DNA of 64,000 nucleotides, from positions 1 through 64,000 of the forward strand of contig VBBY01000032.1 in the NCBI GenBank assembly GCA_005881595.1, in the 5' to 3' direction. A program made the translations under genes and the position numbers. Positions 1 to 11,930 of this stretch are shown here, one piece after another. Source of the DNA: Betaproteobacteria bacterium (GTDB lineage Bacteria; Pseudomonadota; Gammaproteobacteria; Burkholderiales; SG8-39). Each line of letters opens with the position of its first letter. Position 1 is the first letter of the stretch. The notes under the pieces are model-generated. The model worked only from the letters and a program-made list of their open reading frames with translations, searched no databases and had not been told where the DNA came from.

Positions 1-1
1 C

Positions 2-190
2 TTCCGCACCACCGATGTGACCGGGTCGGTGGAGCTGCCCAAGGGCACCGAGATGGTGATGCCGGGGGATAACGTGAAGATGGTGGTGACGCTGATCACC
101 CCCATCGCGATGGAGCAGGGGCTGCGCTTTGCCATCCGCGAGGGCGGCAAGACCGTGGGCGCCGGCGTGGTGGCGAAAATCATTGAGTAA
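2..190 (+). CDS. tuf: Elongation factor Tu, C-terminal fragment (5' end outside window)
   Basis: Translation [62 protein letters not shown] matches the EF-Tu C-terminus; upstream of rpsJ. Confidence 0.97.
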   Translation, partial: FRTTDVTGSVELPKGTEMVMPGDNVKMVVTLITPIAMEQGLRFAIREGGKTVGAGVVAKIIE

Positions 191-193
191 TCG

Positions 194-505
194 ATGCAAA
201 GCCAGCGAATCAGAATTCGACTCAAAGCGTTCGATTACCGCCTGATCGATCAGTCGGCGCTCGAGATCGTCGACACCGCGAAGCGGACGGGCGCAGTGGT
301 GCGCGGGCCGGTGCCGCTGCCGACGCGCAAGCAGCGCTTCGACCTGCTGCGCTCGCCGCACATCGACAAGGCGTCGCGCGACCAGCTCGAGATCCGCACG
401 CATCTCAGGCTGATGGACATCATCGACCCGACTGACAAGACCGTGGACGCGCTCATGAAGCTCGATCTGCCGGCCGGAGTCGACGTTGAGATCAAGGTTC
501 AGTAA
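194..505 (+). CDS. rpsJ: 30S ribosomal protein S10
   Basis: [37 protein letters not shown]..., S10 family. Confidence 0.98.
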   Translation: MQSQRIRIRLKAFDYRLIDQSALEIVDTAKRTGAVVRGPVPLPTRKQRFDLLRSPHIDKASRDQLEIRTHLRLMDIIDPTDKTVDALMKLDLPAGVDVEIKVQ

Positions 506-516
506 GGGCTCTTGAA

Positions 517-1272
517 ATGCCTATAGGACTGGTCGGCCGCAAGGTCGGCATGACGCGCATCTTCACCGACGAGGGCGGCACGCAGCCGGTGACGGTGCTC
601 GACGTCTCCGACAACCGCGTGACCCAGATCAAGAGCGCCGAAAAGGACGGCTATGCAGCGGTCCAGGTGGCGTTCGGCAAGCGGCGCGCCAGCCGCGTCA
701 ACAAGGCTATTGCCGGGCACCTCGCCAAGGCGGGCGTCGAGGCCGGCCACACGCTGCGCGAGTTCCGCGCCAGGGCGGAGGACCTCGTCAACCTGCAGGT
801 CGGCGGCAAGATCGGCGTCGAGATCTTCAAGGTCGGCCAGAAAGTGGACGTCCAGGGCATCACGATCGGCAAGGGTTTCGCCGGCGTGATCAAGCGCCAC
901 CATTTCTCGTCCAACCGCGCCAGCCACGGCAACTCGATCTCGCATAACAAGCCCGGCTCGACCGGCCAGAACCAGAGCCCGGCGCGCGTGTTTCCCGGCA
1001 AGCGCATGGCCGGCCACCTCGGCGACGTGCGCCGCACGATCCTGAATCTGGAGATCGTCCGCGTCGACGCCGGGCGCCAGCTCCTGCTCGTCAAGGGCTC
1101 GGTGCCCGGCTCGAGCGGCCGCGACGTGCTCGTGCGGCCTGCGGTCAAGGTTTCCAAGCCAGTGGTCCAGGCCCCCAAGGCTGCGGCCCCCAAGGCTGCG
1201 GCCCCGAAAGCCGCGCCGCAGCCTGCCAAGCCCGCCACGCCGGCAGCGCAACCCGACGCGAAGAAGAGGTGA
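517..1272 (+). CDS. rplC: 50S ribosomal protein L3 with Ala/Pro/Lys-rich C-terminal tail
   Basis: [23 protein letters not shown]..., L3 family; tail [32 protein letters not shown]. Confidence 0.98.
   Translation: MPIGLVGRKVGMTRIFTDEGGTQPVTVLDVSDNRVTQIKSAEKDGYAAVQVAFGKRRASRVNKAIAGHLAKAGVEAGHTLREFRARAEDLVNLQVGGKIGVEIFKVGQKVDVQGITIGKGFAGVIKRHHFSSNRASHGNSISHNKPGSTGQNQSPARVFPGKRMAGHLGDVRRTILNLEIVRVDAGRQLLLVKGSVPGSSGRDVLVRPAVKVSKPVVQAPKAAAPKAAAPKAAPQPAKPATPAAQPDAKKR
1171..1215. repeat. 15-bp tandem repeat x3 (gcccccaaggctgcg, third copy diverged) encoding the L3 tail
   Basis: Direct reading: 1171-1185 and 1186-1200 identical, 1201-1215 gccccgaaagccgcg. Confidence 0.9.
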
Positions 1273-1278
1273 GGCGCC

Positions 1279-1896
1279 GTGGAACTCAAAATGGTGAACG
1301 ACAAAGGCGCTGCCGGCACCTTCAACGCGCCCGACGCGCTGTTCGCGCGCGACTTCAACGAGGCGCTGGTGCACCAGATCGTGGTGGCGTTCCAGGCAAA
1401 CGCGCGCCTTGGCACGCGCGCGCAGAAGGATCGCGGCGCGGTCAACCACTCCACCAAGAAGCCATGGCGGCAGAAAGGCACCGGCCGCGCCCGCGCCGGC
1501 ATGACCTCCAGCCCGCTGTGGCGCGGCGGCGGCAAGATTTTTCCGAATTCGCCGGACGAGAACTTCTCGCACAAGGTGAACCGCAAGATGTACCGCGCGG
1601 GGCTCTGCTCGATCCTGTCGCAGCTGGCGCGCGAGGACCGCGTCCGGGTGGTCGACGAGTTCCGCGTCGAGCAGCCGAAGACCAAGCTGCTCGCGCAGAA
1701 GGTCAGGTCGATGGGCTTCGATGGCGTGCTGGTGATCACCGACGAGATCGACCAGAACCTGCGGCTCTCGTCGCGCAATCTGCCGAACGTCGAGGTGATC
1801 AGCGTGCGCCATGCCAATCCGGTGGCGCTGGTGCGCTTTCCCAGCGTGCTCCTGACGAAGGCCGCGCTGGCGAAGCTCGAGGAGATGCTGAAATGA
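1279..1896 (+). CDS. rplD: 50S ribosomal protein L4
   Basis: [38 protein letters not shown]..., L4 family. Confidence 0.97.
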   Translation: MELKMVNDKGAAGTFNAPDALFARDFNEALVHQIVVAFQANARLGTRAQKDRGAVNHSTKKPWRQKGTGRARAGMTSSPLWRGGGKIFPNSPDENFSHKVNRKMYRAGLCSILSQLAREDRVRVVDEFRVEQPKTKLLAQKVRSMGFDGVLVITDEIDQNLRLSSRNLPNVEVISVRHANPVALVRFPSVLLTKAALAKLEEMLK

Positions 1897-2207
1897 CGGC
1901 GACGAGGAAGTACAGCGCCGAGCGCCTGATGAGCGTCGTGCTCGCGCCGGTCGTGTCGGAGAAGAGCACCTTCGTCGCCGACAAGAACCGCCAGTACGTG
2001 TTCCGTGTCGCCGACCAGGCGACCAAGCCGCAGATCAAGGCGGCGGTCGAGCTGATGTTCAAGACCAAGGTCGACTCGGTGACCGTGTCCAACGTCAAGG
2101 GCAAGCCGCGCCGCTTCGGCCGCATCGAGGGCCGCCGGCGCAACTGGAAAAAGGCCTATGTGCGGCTCGCCGCGGGCCAGGAAATCAATTTCGCGGCGAC
2201 GCAATAG
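1893..2207 (+). CDS. rplW: 50S ribosomal protein L23
   Basis: ATG at 1893 (ATGA overlap with rplD); [31 protein letters not shown]... Confidence 0.97.
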   Translation: MTATRKYSAERLMSVVLAPVVSEKSTFVADKNRQYVFRVADQATKPQIKAAVELMFKTKVDSVTVSNVKGKPRRFGRIEGRRRNWKKAYVRLAAGQEINFAATQ

Positions 2208-2221
2208 GAACACGACTCGCG

Positions 2222-3049
2222 ATGCCACTCGTAAAAGTCAAACCTACTTCGCCGGGCCGGCGCGCGCTGGTCAAGGTGGTCACGCCCGAGCTGCACAAGG
2301 GCGAGCCGTACTGGCCGCTGATGGTGAAGCAGTCGAAGACCGACGGCCGCAACATCCATGGCCGCATCACCGTGCGGCACAAGGGCGGCGGCCACAAGCA
2401 GCATTACCGCCTGGTCGACTTCAGGCGCGACAAGGACGGCATCGCGGCCCGCGTCGAGCGGCTCGAGTACGACCCCAACCGCAGCGCCCACCTGGCGCTG
2501 CTGCTTTATGCCGACGGCGAGCGTCGCTACGTGATCGCGCCGAAAGGCATCGGCGTCGGCGCGCAGCTCATGTCGGGCGCCGAGGCTCCGATCAAGGCAG
2601 GCAACGCGCTGCCGCTGCGCAATATCCCGGTCGGCACCATCGTGCACTGCGTGGAGATGATGCCTGGCAAAGGCGCGCAGATCTCGCGCTCGGCGGGCTC
2701 GCACGTCCAGGTGCTCGCCCGCGAAGGCTCGTATGCGCAGCTGCGGCTTCGCTCGGGCGAGATCCGCAAGGTGCATATCGACTGCCGGGCGACCATCGGC
2801 GAGGTCGGAAACGAGGAGCACAACCTGGAGTCGATCGGCAAGGCGGGCCGCAAGCGCTGGCGCGGCGTGCGCCCGACCGTGCGCGGCGTCGCCATGAACC
2901 CGATCGACCATCCGCACGGCGGCGGCGAGGGCCGCACCGCGGCGGCGCAGCCCCCGGTTTCGCCCTGGGGCGTGCAGAGCAAGGGCTACAAGACCCGCCG
3001 CAACAAGCGCACGCAGGTCATGATCGTCCGCGACCGGCGCCGGGCATAG
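2222..3049 (+). CDS. rplB: 50S ribosomal protein L2
   Basis: [23 protein letters not shown]...[14 protein letters not shown]. Confidence 0.98.
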   Translation: MPLVKVKPTSPGRRALVKVVTPELHKGEPYWPLMVKQSKTDGRNIHGRITVRHKGGGHKQHYRLVDFRRDKDGIAARVERLEYDPNRSAHLALLLYADGERRYVIAPKGIGVGAQLMSGAEAPIKAGNALPLRNIPVGTIVHCVEMMPGKGAQISRSAGSHVQVLAREGSYAQLRLRSGEIRKVHIDCRATIGEVGNEEHNLESIGKAGRKRWRGVRPTVRGVAMNPIDHPHGGGEGRTAAAQPPVSPWGVQSKGYKTRRNKRTQVMIVRDRRRA

Positions 3050-3061
3050 GAGAGGCGCAAG

Positions 3062-3448
3062 ATGGCACGTTCAATCAAGAAGGGTCCCTTCGTGGACCAC
3101 CACCTGATGAAGAAGGTCGACGCGGCGCGCGGCTCGAACGACAAGCGGCCGATCAAGACCTGGTCGAGGCGCTCGACCATCGTCCCGGACTTCGTCGGGC
3201 TGACGATGGCCGTGCACAACGGCAAGCAGCACATCCCGGTGTACGTCACCGAGAACATGGTGGGACACAAGCTCGGCGAATTCGCGATGACGCGCATCTT
3301 CAAGAGCCACTCCGCGGTCGGCAAGCGCACCGAGGAGGCCGTCGGCGGCGAGCGCAGGCCCCCGCCGGGCACCCAGGGCCCGGCAGCGCCGGCCGCCGCA
3401 CCGGCAGCGGCGCCGGCGGCGGCGCCGGCTCCCGCGGCGAAAAAGTAA
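3062..3448 (+). CDS. rpsS: 30S ribosomal protein S19 with Ala/Pro-rich C-terminal tail
   Basis: [23 protein letters not shown]..., S19 family; tail ...[29 protein letters not shown]. Confidence 0.97.
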   Translation: MARSIKKGPFVDHHLMKKVDAARGSNDKRPIKTWSRRSTIVPDFVGLTMAVHNGKQHIPVYVTENMVGHKLGEFAMTRIFKSHSAVGKRTEEAVGGERRPPPGTQGPAAPAAAPAAAPAAAPAPAAKK

Positions 3449-3460
3449 GGCGCCCGGGAC

Positions 3461-3790
3461 ATGGAGACCAGAGCGATCCTGCGCGGCGTGCGCCTGTCGG
3501 CCCAGAAGGGCAGGCTGGTGGCCGACCTGATCCGCGGCAAGCCCGTCGACCAGGCGATGAGCGCGCTCGCCTTCATGCCCAAGAAAGGCGCCGGCATCAT
3601 CCGCAAGGTGCTGGAATCGGCCATCGCCAACGCCGAGCACAACGACGGCGCCGACATCGATACGCTGAAAGTGAAGACGATCTTCGTCGAGCGCGGCACG
3701 TTCCTCAAGCGTTTTCAGGCGCGTGCCAAAGGTCGCGGCAACCGCGTGCTGAAACACACCTGCAACGTCTTCATCACGGTCGGGGATTAA
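3461..3790 (+). CDS. rplV: 50S ribosomal protein L22
   Basis: [32 protein letters not shown]... Confidence 0.97.
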   Translation: METRAILRGVRLSAQKGRLVADLIRGKPVDQAMSALAFMPKKGAGIIRKVLESAIANAEHNDGADIDTLKVKTIFVERGTFLKRFQARAKGRGNRVLKHTCNVFITVGD

Positions 3791-4660
<870 letters not shown>

Positions 4661-4662
4661 TC

Positions 4663-5076
4663 ATGCTGCAACCGGCAAGAACCAAATATCGCAAGCAGCA
4701 GAAAGGCCGCAATACCGGGGTCGCGACCCGCGGCACCAAGGTCGCGTTCGGCGAGTTCGGCCTCAAGGCGACCACCCGCGGCCGGTTGACGGCGAGGCAG
4801 CTGGAAGCTGCCCGCCGGGCGATGTCGCGCCACATCAAGCGCGGCGGCCGCATCTGGATCCGCGTGTTCCCGGACAAGCCGGTCTCGCAGAAGCCTGCCG
4901 AAGTCCGCATGGGCAACGGCAAGGGCAACCCGGAGTTCTTCGTCTCCGAGATCCAGCCGGGCAAGATCATCTATGAGATGGACGGCGTCACCGAGGCGCT
5001 CGCCAAGGAGGCCTTCGCGCTCGCTGCGGCGAAGCTGCCGTTCCGCACCATCGTCGTGCAGCGCACGCTGGGGTAA
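4663..5076 (+). CDS. rplP: 50S ribosomal protein L16
   Basis: ATG at 4663; [36 protein letters not shown]... Confidence 0.97.
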   Translation: MLQPARTKYRKQQKGRNTGVATRGTKVAFGEFGLKATTRGRLTARQLEAARRAMSRHIKRGGRIWIRVFPDKPVSQKPAEVRMGNGKGNPEFFVSEIQPGKIIYEMDGVTEALAKEAFALAAAKLPFRTIVVQRTLG

Positions 5077-5079
5077 GGC

Positions 5080-5271
5080 ATGAATGCGACCGAACTTCGC
5101 GCCAAGAGCGGCGAGGAGCTGCAGAAGGAGCTCGAGGGCCTGCTGCGGGCGCAATTTGGACTTCGCATGCAGCTCGCCACCCAGCAGCTGACCAACACCA
5201 GCCAGTTGAAGAAGGTCCGCCGCGACATCGCGCGCGTGCGTACCCTGATGAGGGAGAAGGCGGCGAAATGA
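5080..5271 (+). CDS. rpmC: 50S ribosomal protein L29
   Basis: [34 protein letters not shown]... Confidence 0.96.
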   Translation: MNATELRAKSGEELQKELEGLLRAQFGLRMQLATQQLTNTSQLKKVRRDIARVRTLMREKAAK

Positions 5272-5543
5272 CCGAGCAAGCTTCCACGCCCAAGAACCAG
5301 CGCAAGCTGGTGGGCCGGGTGACCAGCAACAAGATGCAGAAGACGGTGGTGGTGCGGGTGGAACGCCGTGTGCGCGACGCGATGATGGGCAAGACGATCA
5401 CGCGCTCGCGCAAGTACCACGCGCATGTCGAGTCGGGCGAGTTCGGCGATGGCGACCTGGTCGAGATCGCCGAGTGCCGGCCGATCTCGAGAACCAAGTC
5501 GTGGCGCGTCACGAGGCTTGTGGAGAAGTCCAAAGCCGTTTAG
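5268..5543 (+). CDS. rpsQ: 30S ribosomal protein S17
   Basis: ORF ...[42 protein letters not shown]... Confidence 0.97.
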   Translation: MTEQASTPKNQRKLVGRVTSNKMQKTVVVRVERRVRDAMMGKTITRSRKYHAHVESGEFGDGDLVEIAECRPISRTKSWRVTRLVEKSKAV

Positions 5544-5546
5544 AAT
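5518..5546 (+). promoter_or_regulatory. Candidate sigma70 promoter for the spc block (TTGTGG-17 nt-TAGAAT)
   Basis: -35 TTGTGG 5518-5523, 17-nt spacer, -10 TAGAAT 5541-5546 overlapping the rpsQ TAG stop; precedes a 77-nt gap before rplN. Confidence 0.5.
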
Positions 5547-5580
5547 CCGCGCCTTTTCCCGTCCCTTCGGGGTCCAAAAC

Positions 5581-5598
5581 TGCGCCGGCTGCGGCGCA
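5581..5598. promoter_or_regulatory. Perfect hairpin (7-bp stem, 4-nt loop) in the rpsQ-rplN leader
   Basis: TGCGCCG-GCTG-CGGCGCA inverted repeat read directly. Confidence 0.6.
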
Positions 5599-5620
5599 AG
5601 TTGGATTGGAGAGCCAAGCA

Positions 5621-5989
5621 ATGATTCAGATGGAGTCGATCCTGGACGTCGCCGACAACACGGGCGCGCGGGCGGTCATCTGCATCAAGGTGCTCGGCGG
5701 CTCCAAGCGCCGCTACGCCTCGATCGGCGACGTGATCAAGGTGAGCGTCAAGGACGCCGCGCCGCGCGGGCGGGTGAAGAAGGGCGAGATCTATCACGCG
5801 GTGGTGGTGCGTACGGCGAGGGGCGTGCGCCGCTCCGACGGCTCGCTGATCCGCTTCGATCGCAACGCTGCGGTGCTGCTGACCCCAAAGATGGAGCCGA
5901 TCGGCACGCGCATTTTCGGTCCGGTCACGAGAGAGCTGCGCACCGAGCGTTTCATGAAAATCGTATCGCTTGCACCCGAGGTCCTGTGA
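5621..5989 (+). CDS. rplN: 50S ribosomal protein L14
   Basis: ATG at 5621; [33 protein letters not shown]... Confidence 0.97.
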   Translation: MIQMESILDVADNTGARAVICIKVLGGSKRRYASIGDVIKVSVKDAAPRGRVKKGEIYHAVVVRTARGVRRSDGSLIRFDRNAAVLLTPKMEPIGTRIFGPVTRELRTERFMKIVSLAPEVL

Positions 5990-6306
5990 TGCAGCGGATC
6001 AAGAAAGGCGACGAGGTGGTGGTAATCTCCGGGCGCGACAAGGGCAAGCGCGGCACCGTGCTGCGCCGCGTCGACGCCGAGCACCTGGTGATCGAGGGCG
6101 TCAACCGCGTCAAGAAGCACCAGCGCCCCAACCCGATGAAGGGCGTCACCGGCGGCATCGTCGACAAGGACCTGCCGATCCACATTTCCAACATCGCGCT
6201 GTTCAACCCGGCGACCAAGAAGGCCGACCGCGCGGGCATCAAGCTGCTCAGCGACGGCCGCAAGGTGCGGGTGTTCAAGGCGAACGGCGAGCAGGTGGAC
6301 GTGTAA
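5989..6306 (+). CDS. rplX: 50S ribosomal protein L24
   Basis: ATG at 5989; [28 protein letters not shown]... Confidence 0.97.
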   Translation: MQRIKKGDEVVVISGRDKGKRGTVLRRVDAEHLVIEGVNRVKKHQRPNPMKGVTGGIVDKDLPIHISNIALFNPATKKADRAGIKLLSDGRKVRVFKANGEQVDV

Positions 6307-6309
6307 GCC

Positions 6310-6978
6310 ATGGCCAAGGACGAAAAGCCCAGGCAGGAACAGAAGCCGGCGCAGGCGCAGAAGCCGGCGCCGAAGAAAGAGGCCGCGGCAAAAAAAGAAG
6401 CTGCACCCAAGTCCGACGCGCCGCAGTTGCCGGCACCGCCGGCCCGCCTCGCGATCTACTACCGCGAGAAAGTGGTGCCGGAGCTGATGCAGAAGTTCGC
6501 CTACAAGACCGTGATGCAGGTGCCGCGCCTGCACAAGATCACGCTCAACATGGGCGTGGGCGAGACCACGACCGACAAGAAGACGCTCGACAACGCCCTC
6601 GCCGACATGACCAGGATCGCGGGGCAGAAGCCGGTGGTCACCAAGGCGCGCAGGTCGATCGCGAACTTCAAGGTTCGCGCCGGCTTTCCCGTCGGCTGCA
6701 TGGTGACGCTGCGCGGCGCGAGGATGTACGAGTTCTTCGACCGCCTGGTGAACATCGCCATGCCGCGCATCCGCGATTTCCGCGGCGTGTCGAACCGCGC
6801 TTTTGACGGCCGGGGCAACTACAGCCTCGGTTTCAAGGAGCAGATCATCTTCCCGGAGATCGATTACGACAAGATCGACACGCTGCGCGGGATGAACATC
6901 GCGATTACCACCACGGCGAAGACGGACGACGAGGCGCGCGCGCTGCTCGCCGCGTTCCGTTTCCCGTTCAAGCACTGA
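6310..6978 (+). CDS. rplE: 50S ribosomal protein L5 with Lys/Ala/Pro/Gln-rich N-terminal extension
   Basis: N-term [45 protein letters not shown], then L5 core [36 protein letters not shown]. Confidence 0.97.
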   Translation: MAKDEKPRQEQKPAQAQKPAPKKEAAAKKEAAPKSDAPQLPAPPARLAIYYREKVVPELMQKFAYKTVMQVPRLHKITLNMGVGETTTDKKTLDNALADMTRIAGQKPVVTKARRSIANFKVRAGFPVGCMVTLRGARMYEFFDRLVNIAMPRIRDFRGVSNRAFDGRGNYSLGFKEQIIFPEIDYDKIDTLRGMNIAITTTAKTDDEARALLAAFRFPFKH

Positions 6979-6989
6979 AGGACCCAGGC

Positions 6990-7295
6990 ATGGCCAAGCT
7001 CGCACTCAAGCTCCGCGACCAGAAGCGCCGCAGGACCGTCGAGAAGTTCAAGGCGCGGCGCGCCGCTCTGCTCGAGGTGATCCACGACTCGCGCGCCACC
7101 GACGAGGCCAAGGACGCGGCCCGCGACAAGCTGCAGAAGCTGCCTCGCGACGCCTCCCCGGTGCGCCTGCGCAACCGCTGCGCGCTGACCGGCAGGCCGC
7201 GTGGCGTGTACCGCAAGTTCGGCCTGGGGCGCAACAAGCTGCGCGACCTGGCGCTGCGCGGCGAAGTACCAGGCGTGATCAAGGCAAGTTGGTAG
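6990..7295 (+). CDS. rpsN: 30S ribosomal protein S14 (long, zinc-free type)
   Basis: [34 protein letters not shown]..., 101 aa. Confidence 0.97.
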   Translation: MAKLALKLRDQKRRRTVEKFKARRAALLEVIHDSRATDEAKDAARDKLQKLPRDASPVRLRNRCALTGRPRGVYRKFGLGRNKLRDLALRGEVPGVIKASW

Positions 7296-7317
7296 AAATG
7301 AGGGTAAGGAGACATCG

Positions 7318-7713
7318 ATGAGCATGAGCGACCCGATCGCGGACATGCTGATCCGCATCCGCAACGCCCAGCTGGTGCGGCACGTGGAAGTCGTGATGCC
7401 CGCCTCCAAGCTCAAGGCGTCGATCGCCCAGGTGCTGAAGCAGGAAGGCTACATCGAGGATTTCGCCCTGCGCGACAACGGCGTCAAAAAGGAGCTGGCG
7501 ATCGCGCTCAAGTACTACGCCGGCCGGCCGGTCATCGAGCGCCTCGAGCGCGTGTCGAAGCCCGGGCTGCGCGTCTACAAGGGACGCAACGACATCCCGC
7601 GCGTGATGAACGGGCTCGGCGTGGCGATCCTTTCCACGTCGCGGGGCGTGATGACCGACCGCAAGGCGCGCGCCGACGGCGTCGGCGGTGAAGTGCTTTG
7701 CATCGTTGCATAG
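7318..7713 (+). CDS. rpsH: 30S ribosomal protein S8
   Basis: [36 protein letters not shown]... Confidence 0.97.
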   Translation: MSMSDPIADMLIRIRNAQLVRHVEVVMPASKLKASIAQVLKQEGYIEDFALRDNGVKKELAIALKYYAGRPVIERLERVSKPGLRVYKGRNDIPRVMNGLGVAILSTSRGVMTDRKARADGVGGEVLCIVA

Positions 7714-7721
7714 GGACGGCC

Positions 7722-8255
7722 ATGTCGCGCATCGCAAGAATCCCGATCGACCTGCCAAAGGGCGTCGAGGTGAGCATCGCCTCCGGCCAGATCTCGGTGA
7801 AAGGCCCGCTCGGCACCATCGAGCGCGCCGCCGATCCGAACGTCGCGGTCGAAACGAACGGCGCCCAGCTGCAGTGCAAGGCGCTGGGCAACTCGCGCCA
7901 TGCCAACGCCATGTCGGGCACCATGCGCGCGCTGGTCGCGAACATGGTCGCCGGCGTGACCAAGGGCTTCGAGAAGCGCCTGGCGCTGGTCGGCGTCGGA
8001 TTCCGCGCGCAGGCGCAGGGCGACAAGCTCAATTTGTCGCTCGGCTTCTCGCACCCGGTGGTGCAGCAGATGCCCAAGGGCATCAAGGTGGCGACGCCGA
8101 CGCAGACCGAGATCGTCATCACCGGCGTCGACAAGCAGCTGGTGGGCCAGGTCGCCGCCGAGGTTCGCGCGCAGCGCGCGCCCGAGCCCTACAAGGGCAA
8201 GGGAGTGCGCTACAGCGGCGAGATCATCATCTTGAAAGAGACCAAGAAGAAGTAA
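7722..8255 (+). CDS. rplF: 50S ribosomal protein L6
   Basis: ATG at 7722; [32 protein letters not shown]... Confidence 0.97.
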   Translation: MSRIARIPIDLPKGVEVSIASGQISVKGPLGTIERAADPNVAVETNGAQLQCKALGNSRHANAMSGTMRALVANMVAGVTKGFEKRLALVGVGFRAQAQGDKLNLSLGFSHPVVQQMPKGIKVATPTQTEIVITGVDKQLVGQVAAEVRAQRAPEPYKGKGVRYSGEIIILKETKKK

Positions 8256-8266
8256 CGGGGCAAGCC

Positions 8267-8623
8267 ATGATCGACAAGAACCTCGCGCGACTGCGGCGCG
8301 CTCGCCAGACCCGGCTCCGGATCCGCGCCGTCGGGGCGGTGCGTCTCACCGTGCATCGCACCAACGGGCACATCTATGCCCAGCTCACGTCCGCTGCGGG
8401 CGACAAGGTCATTGCGAGCGCCTCCACGCTGGAGAAGGACGTCCGGTCCCAGGTGAAGAACGGCGGCAACCGCAAGGCCGCCGAGATCGTCGGCCAGCGC
8501 ATCGCCGTCAAGGGGAAGGAAAAGGGGATCGAGAAGGTTGCTTTCGACCGCGCCGGCTATAAATACCATGGACGCGTGAAGGCGCTCGCTGAGGCGGCGC
8601 GCGCCTCCGGACTTAAATTCTAG
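8267..8623 (+). CDS. rplR: 50S ribosomal protein L18
   Basis: ATG at 8267; [39 protein letters not shown]... Confidence 0.97.
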   Translation: MIDKNLARLRRARQTRLRIRAVGAVRLTVHRTNGHIYAQLTSAAGDKVIASASTLEKDVRSQVKNGGNRKAAEIVGQRIAVKGKEKGIEKVAFDRAGYKYHGRVKALAEAARASGLKF

Positions 8624-8644
8624 AGGGCAGGTTCCAGGACTCTT

Positions 8645-9169
8645 ATGGCGAAAATCCAGCCACGGATGCAGCAGTCGGAAGAGCGCGGCGACGGCCTGCG
8701 CGAGAAGATGGTCGCGGTCAACCGCGTCACCAAGGTGGTGAAGGGCGGCCGGGTACTAGGCTTCGCCGCGCTCACCGTGGTCGGCGACGGCGACGGCGGC
8801 ATCGGCATGGGCAAGGGCAAGGCGCGCGAGGTGCCGGTGGCCGTGCAGAAGGCGATGGAGGAGGCGCGGCGCAAGCTCTTCAAGGTAAAGCTGAAGAACG
8901 GCACGCTGCATCACGCCGTGACCGGGCGCTGGGGCGCGGCGCGGGTCCTGATGCAGCCGGCTCACGAGGGCACGGGCATCATCGCCGGCGGGCCGATGCG
9001 CGCCGTGTTCGAGGTGATGGGCGTCACCAACGTCCTCGCCAAGTGCTTCGGCTCGACCAACCCCTACAACGTGGTGCGCGCCACGCTGAACGGCCTGCAG
9101 GCGATGAGCACGCCCGCGGAGATCGCGGCGCGCCGCGGCAAGAAGGTCGAGGAAATCCTCGGTGAATAA
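8645..9169 (+). CDS. rpsE: 30S ribosomal protein S5
   Basis: ORF ...[46 protein letters not shown]... Confidence 0.97.
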   Translation: MAKIQPRMQQSEERGDGLREKMVAVNRVTKVVKGGRVLGFAALTVVGDGDGGIGMGKGKAREVPVAVQKAMEEARRKLFKVKLKNGTLHHAVTGRWGAARVLMQPAHEGTGIIAGGPMRAVFEVMGVTNVLAKCFGSTNPYNVVRATLNGLQAMSTPAEIAARRGKKVEEILGE

Positions 9170-9338
9170 GCTCAAGGTGCGCCTGGTGAAGGGGCTTGCC
9201 GGCATCAAGCAGCGCCACCGCGACACGGTGCGCGGGCTCGGGCTGAAGAAGATCAACCAGACGGTCGAGCTCGCCGATACCCCGGCGGTGCGCGGCATGA
9301 TCAACCGCGTCAATTACCTCGTGCGTATCGACGACTGA
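9162..9338 (+). CDS. rpmD: 50S ribosomal protein L30
   Basis: GTG start at 9162 (58 aa, absent from ORF track): [58 protein letters not shown]. Confidence 0.95.
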   Translation: MNKLKVRLVKGLAGIKQRHRDTVRGLGLKKINQTVELADTPAVRGMINRVNYLVRIDD

Positions 9339-9342
9339 GCCC

Positions 9343-9810
9343 ATGAGACTGAACTCCCTGAAGCCCGCACCGGGCTCGAAGAAGGACCGGCATCGCGTCG
9401 GCCGCGGCGGCGGCTCGGGCTGGGGCAAGACCGCGGGCCGCGGGCACAAGGGGCAGAAGGCCCGCTCGGGCGGGTTCCACAAGCTCGGCTTCGAGGGCGG
9501 CCAGATGCCGCTGCATCGCCGCCTGCCCAAGCGCGGCTTCAATTCCCTCACGCGCGGCGACGTCGCCGAAGTACGGCTCGGCGCGCTCGAAACGATGCAG
9601 GCGACCGACATCGACCTGGCGGCGCTCAAGTCCGAAGGCATCGTCTCGCACCAGGCGCTCGCCGCGAAGGTGATCCTCTCCGGCAAGCTCTCGCGCAAGA
9701 TCGTTCTCAAGGAAGTGAAGGCGACGAAGGGCGCGCGCTCGATGATCGAGGCCGCCGGCGGCAAGGTCGAGTTCACCGAGAAGAAACCTGAAGAGACCCC
9801 GAAGGCCTGA
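9343..9810 (+). CDS. rplO: 50S ribosomal protein L15
   Basis: [47 protein letters not shown]... Confidence 0.97.
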   Translation: MRLNSLKPAPGSKKDRHRVGRGGGSGWGKTAGRGHKGQKARSGGFHKLGFEGGQMPLHRRLPKRGFNSLTRGDVAEVRLGALETMQATDIDLAALKSEGIVSHQALAAKVILSGKLSRKIVLKEVKATKGARSMIEAAGGKVEFTEKKPEETPKA

Positions 9811-11132
9811 TGGCCAACGCGCTGCCCAACGTCGGCAAGGCCTCGCGCTACGGCGACCTGAAACGCCGGCTGCTGTTCCTGCTCGCCGCGCTCGTCGTGT
9901 TCCGCGTCGGCGCGCACATCCCGGTGCCGGGGATCGACCCGCACGTGCTCGGCGACCTGTTCAAGGACCAGCAGGGCGGCATCCTCGGCATGTTCAACAT
10001 GTTCTCGGGCGGCGCCTTGCGGCGCTTCACGATTTTCGCGCTCGGCATCATGCCGTACATCTCGGCCTCGATCATCATGCAGCTGATGACGGCGGTCAAC
10101 CCGCAGCTCGACCAGCTGCGCAAGGAGGGCGAGACCGGCCGCCGCAAGATCACGCAGTACACGCGCTACGCCACGGTGTTCCTCGCCCTGTTCCAGGCGA
10201 CCGGCATCTCGATCGCGCTCGAGTCGCAGGCGGGGCTGGTGCTCGATCCGGGGCTGATGTTCCGCATCACCACGGTGACCACCCTGGTGACGGGCACCAT
10301 GTTCCTGATGTGGCTCGGCGAGCAGATCACCGAGCGCGGCCTCGGCAACGGCATCTCGATCATCATCTTCGCCGGCATCGCGGCCGGCTTGCCGAACGCG
10401 GTGGCGGGCACGCTGGAGCTGGTGCGCACCGGCGCCATGCATCCGCTGACCGCGCTGCTCATCGCGGTCGCCGTCATCGCGGTGACCGCTTTCGTGTGCT
10501 TCGTCGAGCGCGGCCAGCGCAAGATTCTCGTCAATTACGCCAAGCGCCAGGTCGGCAACCGCGTCTACGGCGGCCAGAGCTCGCACCTGCCGTTCAAGCT
10601 CAACATGTCGGGCGTGATCCCGCCGATCTTCGCCAGCTCGCTGATCCTGTTCCCGGCAACGCTGCTCGGCTGGTTCGGCTCCGCCGAAGGGATGATCTGG
10701 CTGCGCGACATCGCCGGCACCCTCACTCCCGGGCAGCCGATCTACGTGCTGCTGTACGCGGCGCTGATCGTGTTCTTCTGCTTCTTCTACACCGCGCTGC
10801 AGTACAACCCCAAGGAGACGGCGGACAACCTGAAGAAATCCGGCGCCTTCGTCCCCGGCATCCGGCCGGGAGAGCAGACGGCGCGCTACCTGGAGAAAAT
10901 CCTCACCCGTCTGACGCTAGGCGGCGCGATTTACGTGACCCTGGTGTGCCTGCTGCCGGAATTCCTGATCCTGAGGTGGAACGTGCCGTTCTACTTCGGC
11001 GGCACGTCGCTGCTGATCATCGTGGTCGTGACGATGGACTTCATGGCGCAGGTGCAGGCCTACATCATGACTCACCAGTACGAGAGCCTGCTGCGCAAGG
11101 CCAACTTCAAGGGCGGGTTGCCGGCGCGCTGA
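9810..11132 (+). CDS. secY: Preprotein translocase subunit SecY
   Basis: ORF 440 aa, multi-[17 protein letters not shown]...[12 protein letters not shown]; SecY family. Confidence 0.97.
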   Translation: MANALPNVGKASRYGDLKRRLLFLLAALVVFRVGAHIPVPGIDPHVLGDLFKDQQGGILGMFNMFSGGALRRFTIFALGIMPYISASIIMQLMTAVNPQLDQLRKEGETGRRKITQYTRYATVFLALFQATGISIALESQAGLVLDPGLMFRITTVTTLVTGTMFLMWLGEQITERGLGNGISIIIFAGIAAGLPNAVAGTLELVRTGAMHPLTALLIAVAVIAVTAFVCFVERGQRKILVNYAKRQVGNRVYGGQSSHLPFKLNMSGVIPPIFASSLILFPATLLGWFGSAEGMIWLRDIAGTLTPGQPIYVLLYAALIVFFCFFYTALQYNPKETADNLKKSGAFVPGIRPGEQTARYLEKILTRLTLGGAIYVTLVCLLPEFLILRWNVPFYFGGTSLLIIVVVTMDFMAQVQAYIMTHQYESLLRKANFKGGLPAR

Positions 11133-11136
11133 GGCC

Positions 11137-11355
11137 ATGGCCAAGGAAGATGTCATCGAGATGCAAGGCGAAGTGCTGGAGAACCTGCCGAATGCGACGT
11201 TCCGCGTCAAGCTCGAAAACGGGCACACGATCCACGCCTTCATCTCCGGAAAGATGCGCATGAACTACATCCGCATTCTTCCCGGGGACAAGGTGACCGT
11301 GCAGATGACGCCCTATGACCTCACCAAGGGCCGCATCACGTTCCGCGCGAAATAA
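11137..11355 (+). CDS. infA: Translation initiation factor IF-1
   Basis: [56 protein letters not shown]... Confidence 0.97.
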   Translation: MAKEDVIEMQGEVLENLPNATFRVKLENGHTIHAFISGKMRMNYIRILPGDKVTVQMTPYDLTKGRITFRAK

Positions 11356-11366
11356 GGAGACTCACC

Positions 11367-11480
11367 ATGAAAGTAATGGCCTCAGTCAAGAAAATCTGCC
11401 GCAAGTGCAAGATCGTGCGCCGCAAGGGCGTGGTGCGCGTGATTTGCTCGGAGCCTCGCCACAAGCAACGCCAAGGTTGA
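11367..11480 (+). CDS. rpmJ: 50S ribosomal protein L36
   Basis: Short ORF missing from track: [37 protein letters not shown]. Confidence 0.95.
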   Translation: MKVMASVKKICRKCKIVRRKGVVRVICSEPRHKQRQG

Positions 11481-11506
11481 TAACGTCTTGTTCAAACTGA
11501 TATAAT
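11477..11506 (+). promoter_or_regulatory. Candidate extended -10 sigma70 promoter for the alpha operon (TTGATA-18 nt-TATAAT with TGA before -10)
   Basis: TTGATA 11477-11482 overlapping the rpmJ stop; TGATATAAT 11498-11506; rpsM ATG at 11521. Confidence 0.6.
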
Positions 11507-11520
11507 TTCAGGTTTCGCCC

Positions 11521-11904
11521 ATGGCACGCATAGCAGGCATCAACATCCCGAACCATCAGCACGCCGAGATCGCGCTGACGGCGATCTTCGGCATCGGCCG
11601 CGCCCGCGCGCAGGCGATCTGCGTCGCCGCCGGCGTGCAGGGCACGCGCAAGATCAAGGACCTCACCGACGGCGAGCTCGAGAAGATCCGCGAAAACGTC
11701 GCCCGCTTCACGGTCGAAGGCGACCTGCGCCGCGAGGTCTCGATGTCGATCAAGCGCCTGATGGACCTGGGCTGCTACCGCGGCGTGCGCCATCGGAAGG
11801 GGCTGCCGGTGCGCGGCCAGCGCACGCGCACTAACGCTCGCACCCGCAAGGGCCCGCGCAAGGCCGCCATCAAGATGAACGTGCCGGTCGGCAAGGTCGC
11901 TTAA
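11521..11904 (+). CDS. rpsM: 30S ribosomal protein S13
   Basis: [37 protein letters not shown]... Confidence 0.97.
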   Translation: MARIAGINIPNHQHAEIALTAIFGIGRARAQAICVAAGVQGTRKIKDLTDGELEKIRENVARFTVEGDLRREVSMSIKRLMDLGCYRGVRHRKGLPVRGQRTRTNARTRKGPRKAAIKMNVPVGKVA

Positions 11905-11930
11905 CCCAGGAACCCATTCCAGGAAAACTC

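Noticed and set aside
9024-10586. 520-aa antisense ORF over rpsE-secY
   Set aside because: Composition is off-frame high-GC artefact; secY and rplO on + are secure.
11137-11480. infA and rpmJ between secY and rpsM as an unusual insertion
   Set aside because: This order is common in Betaproteobacteria.
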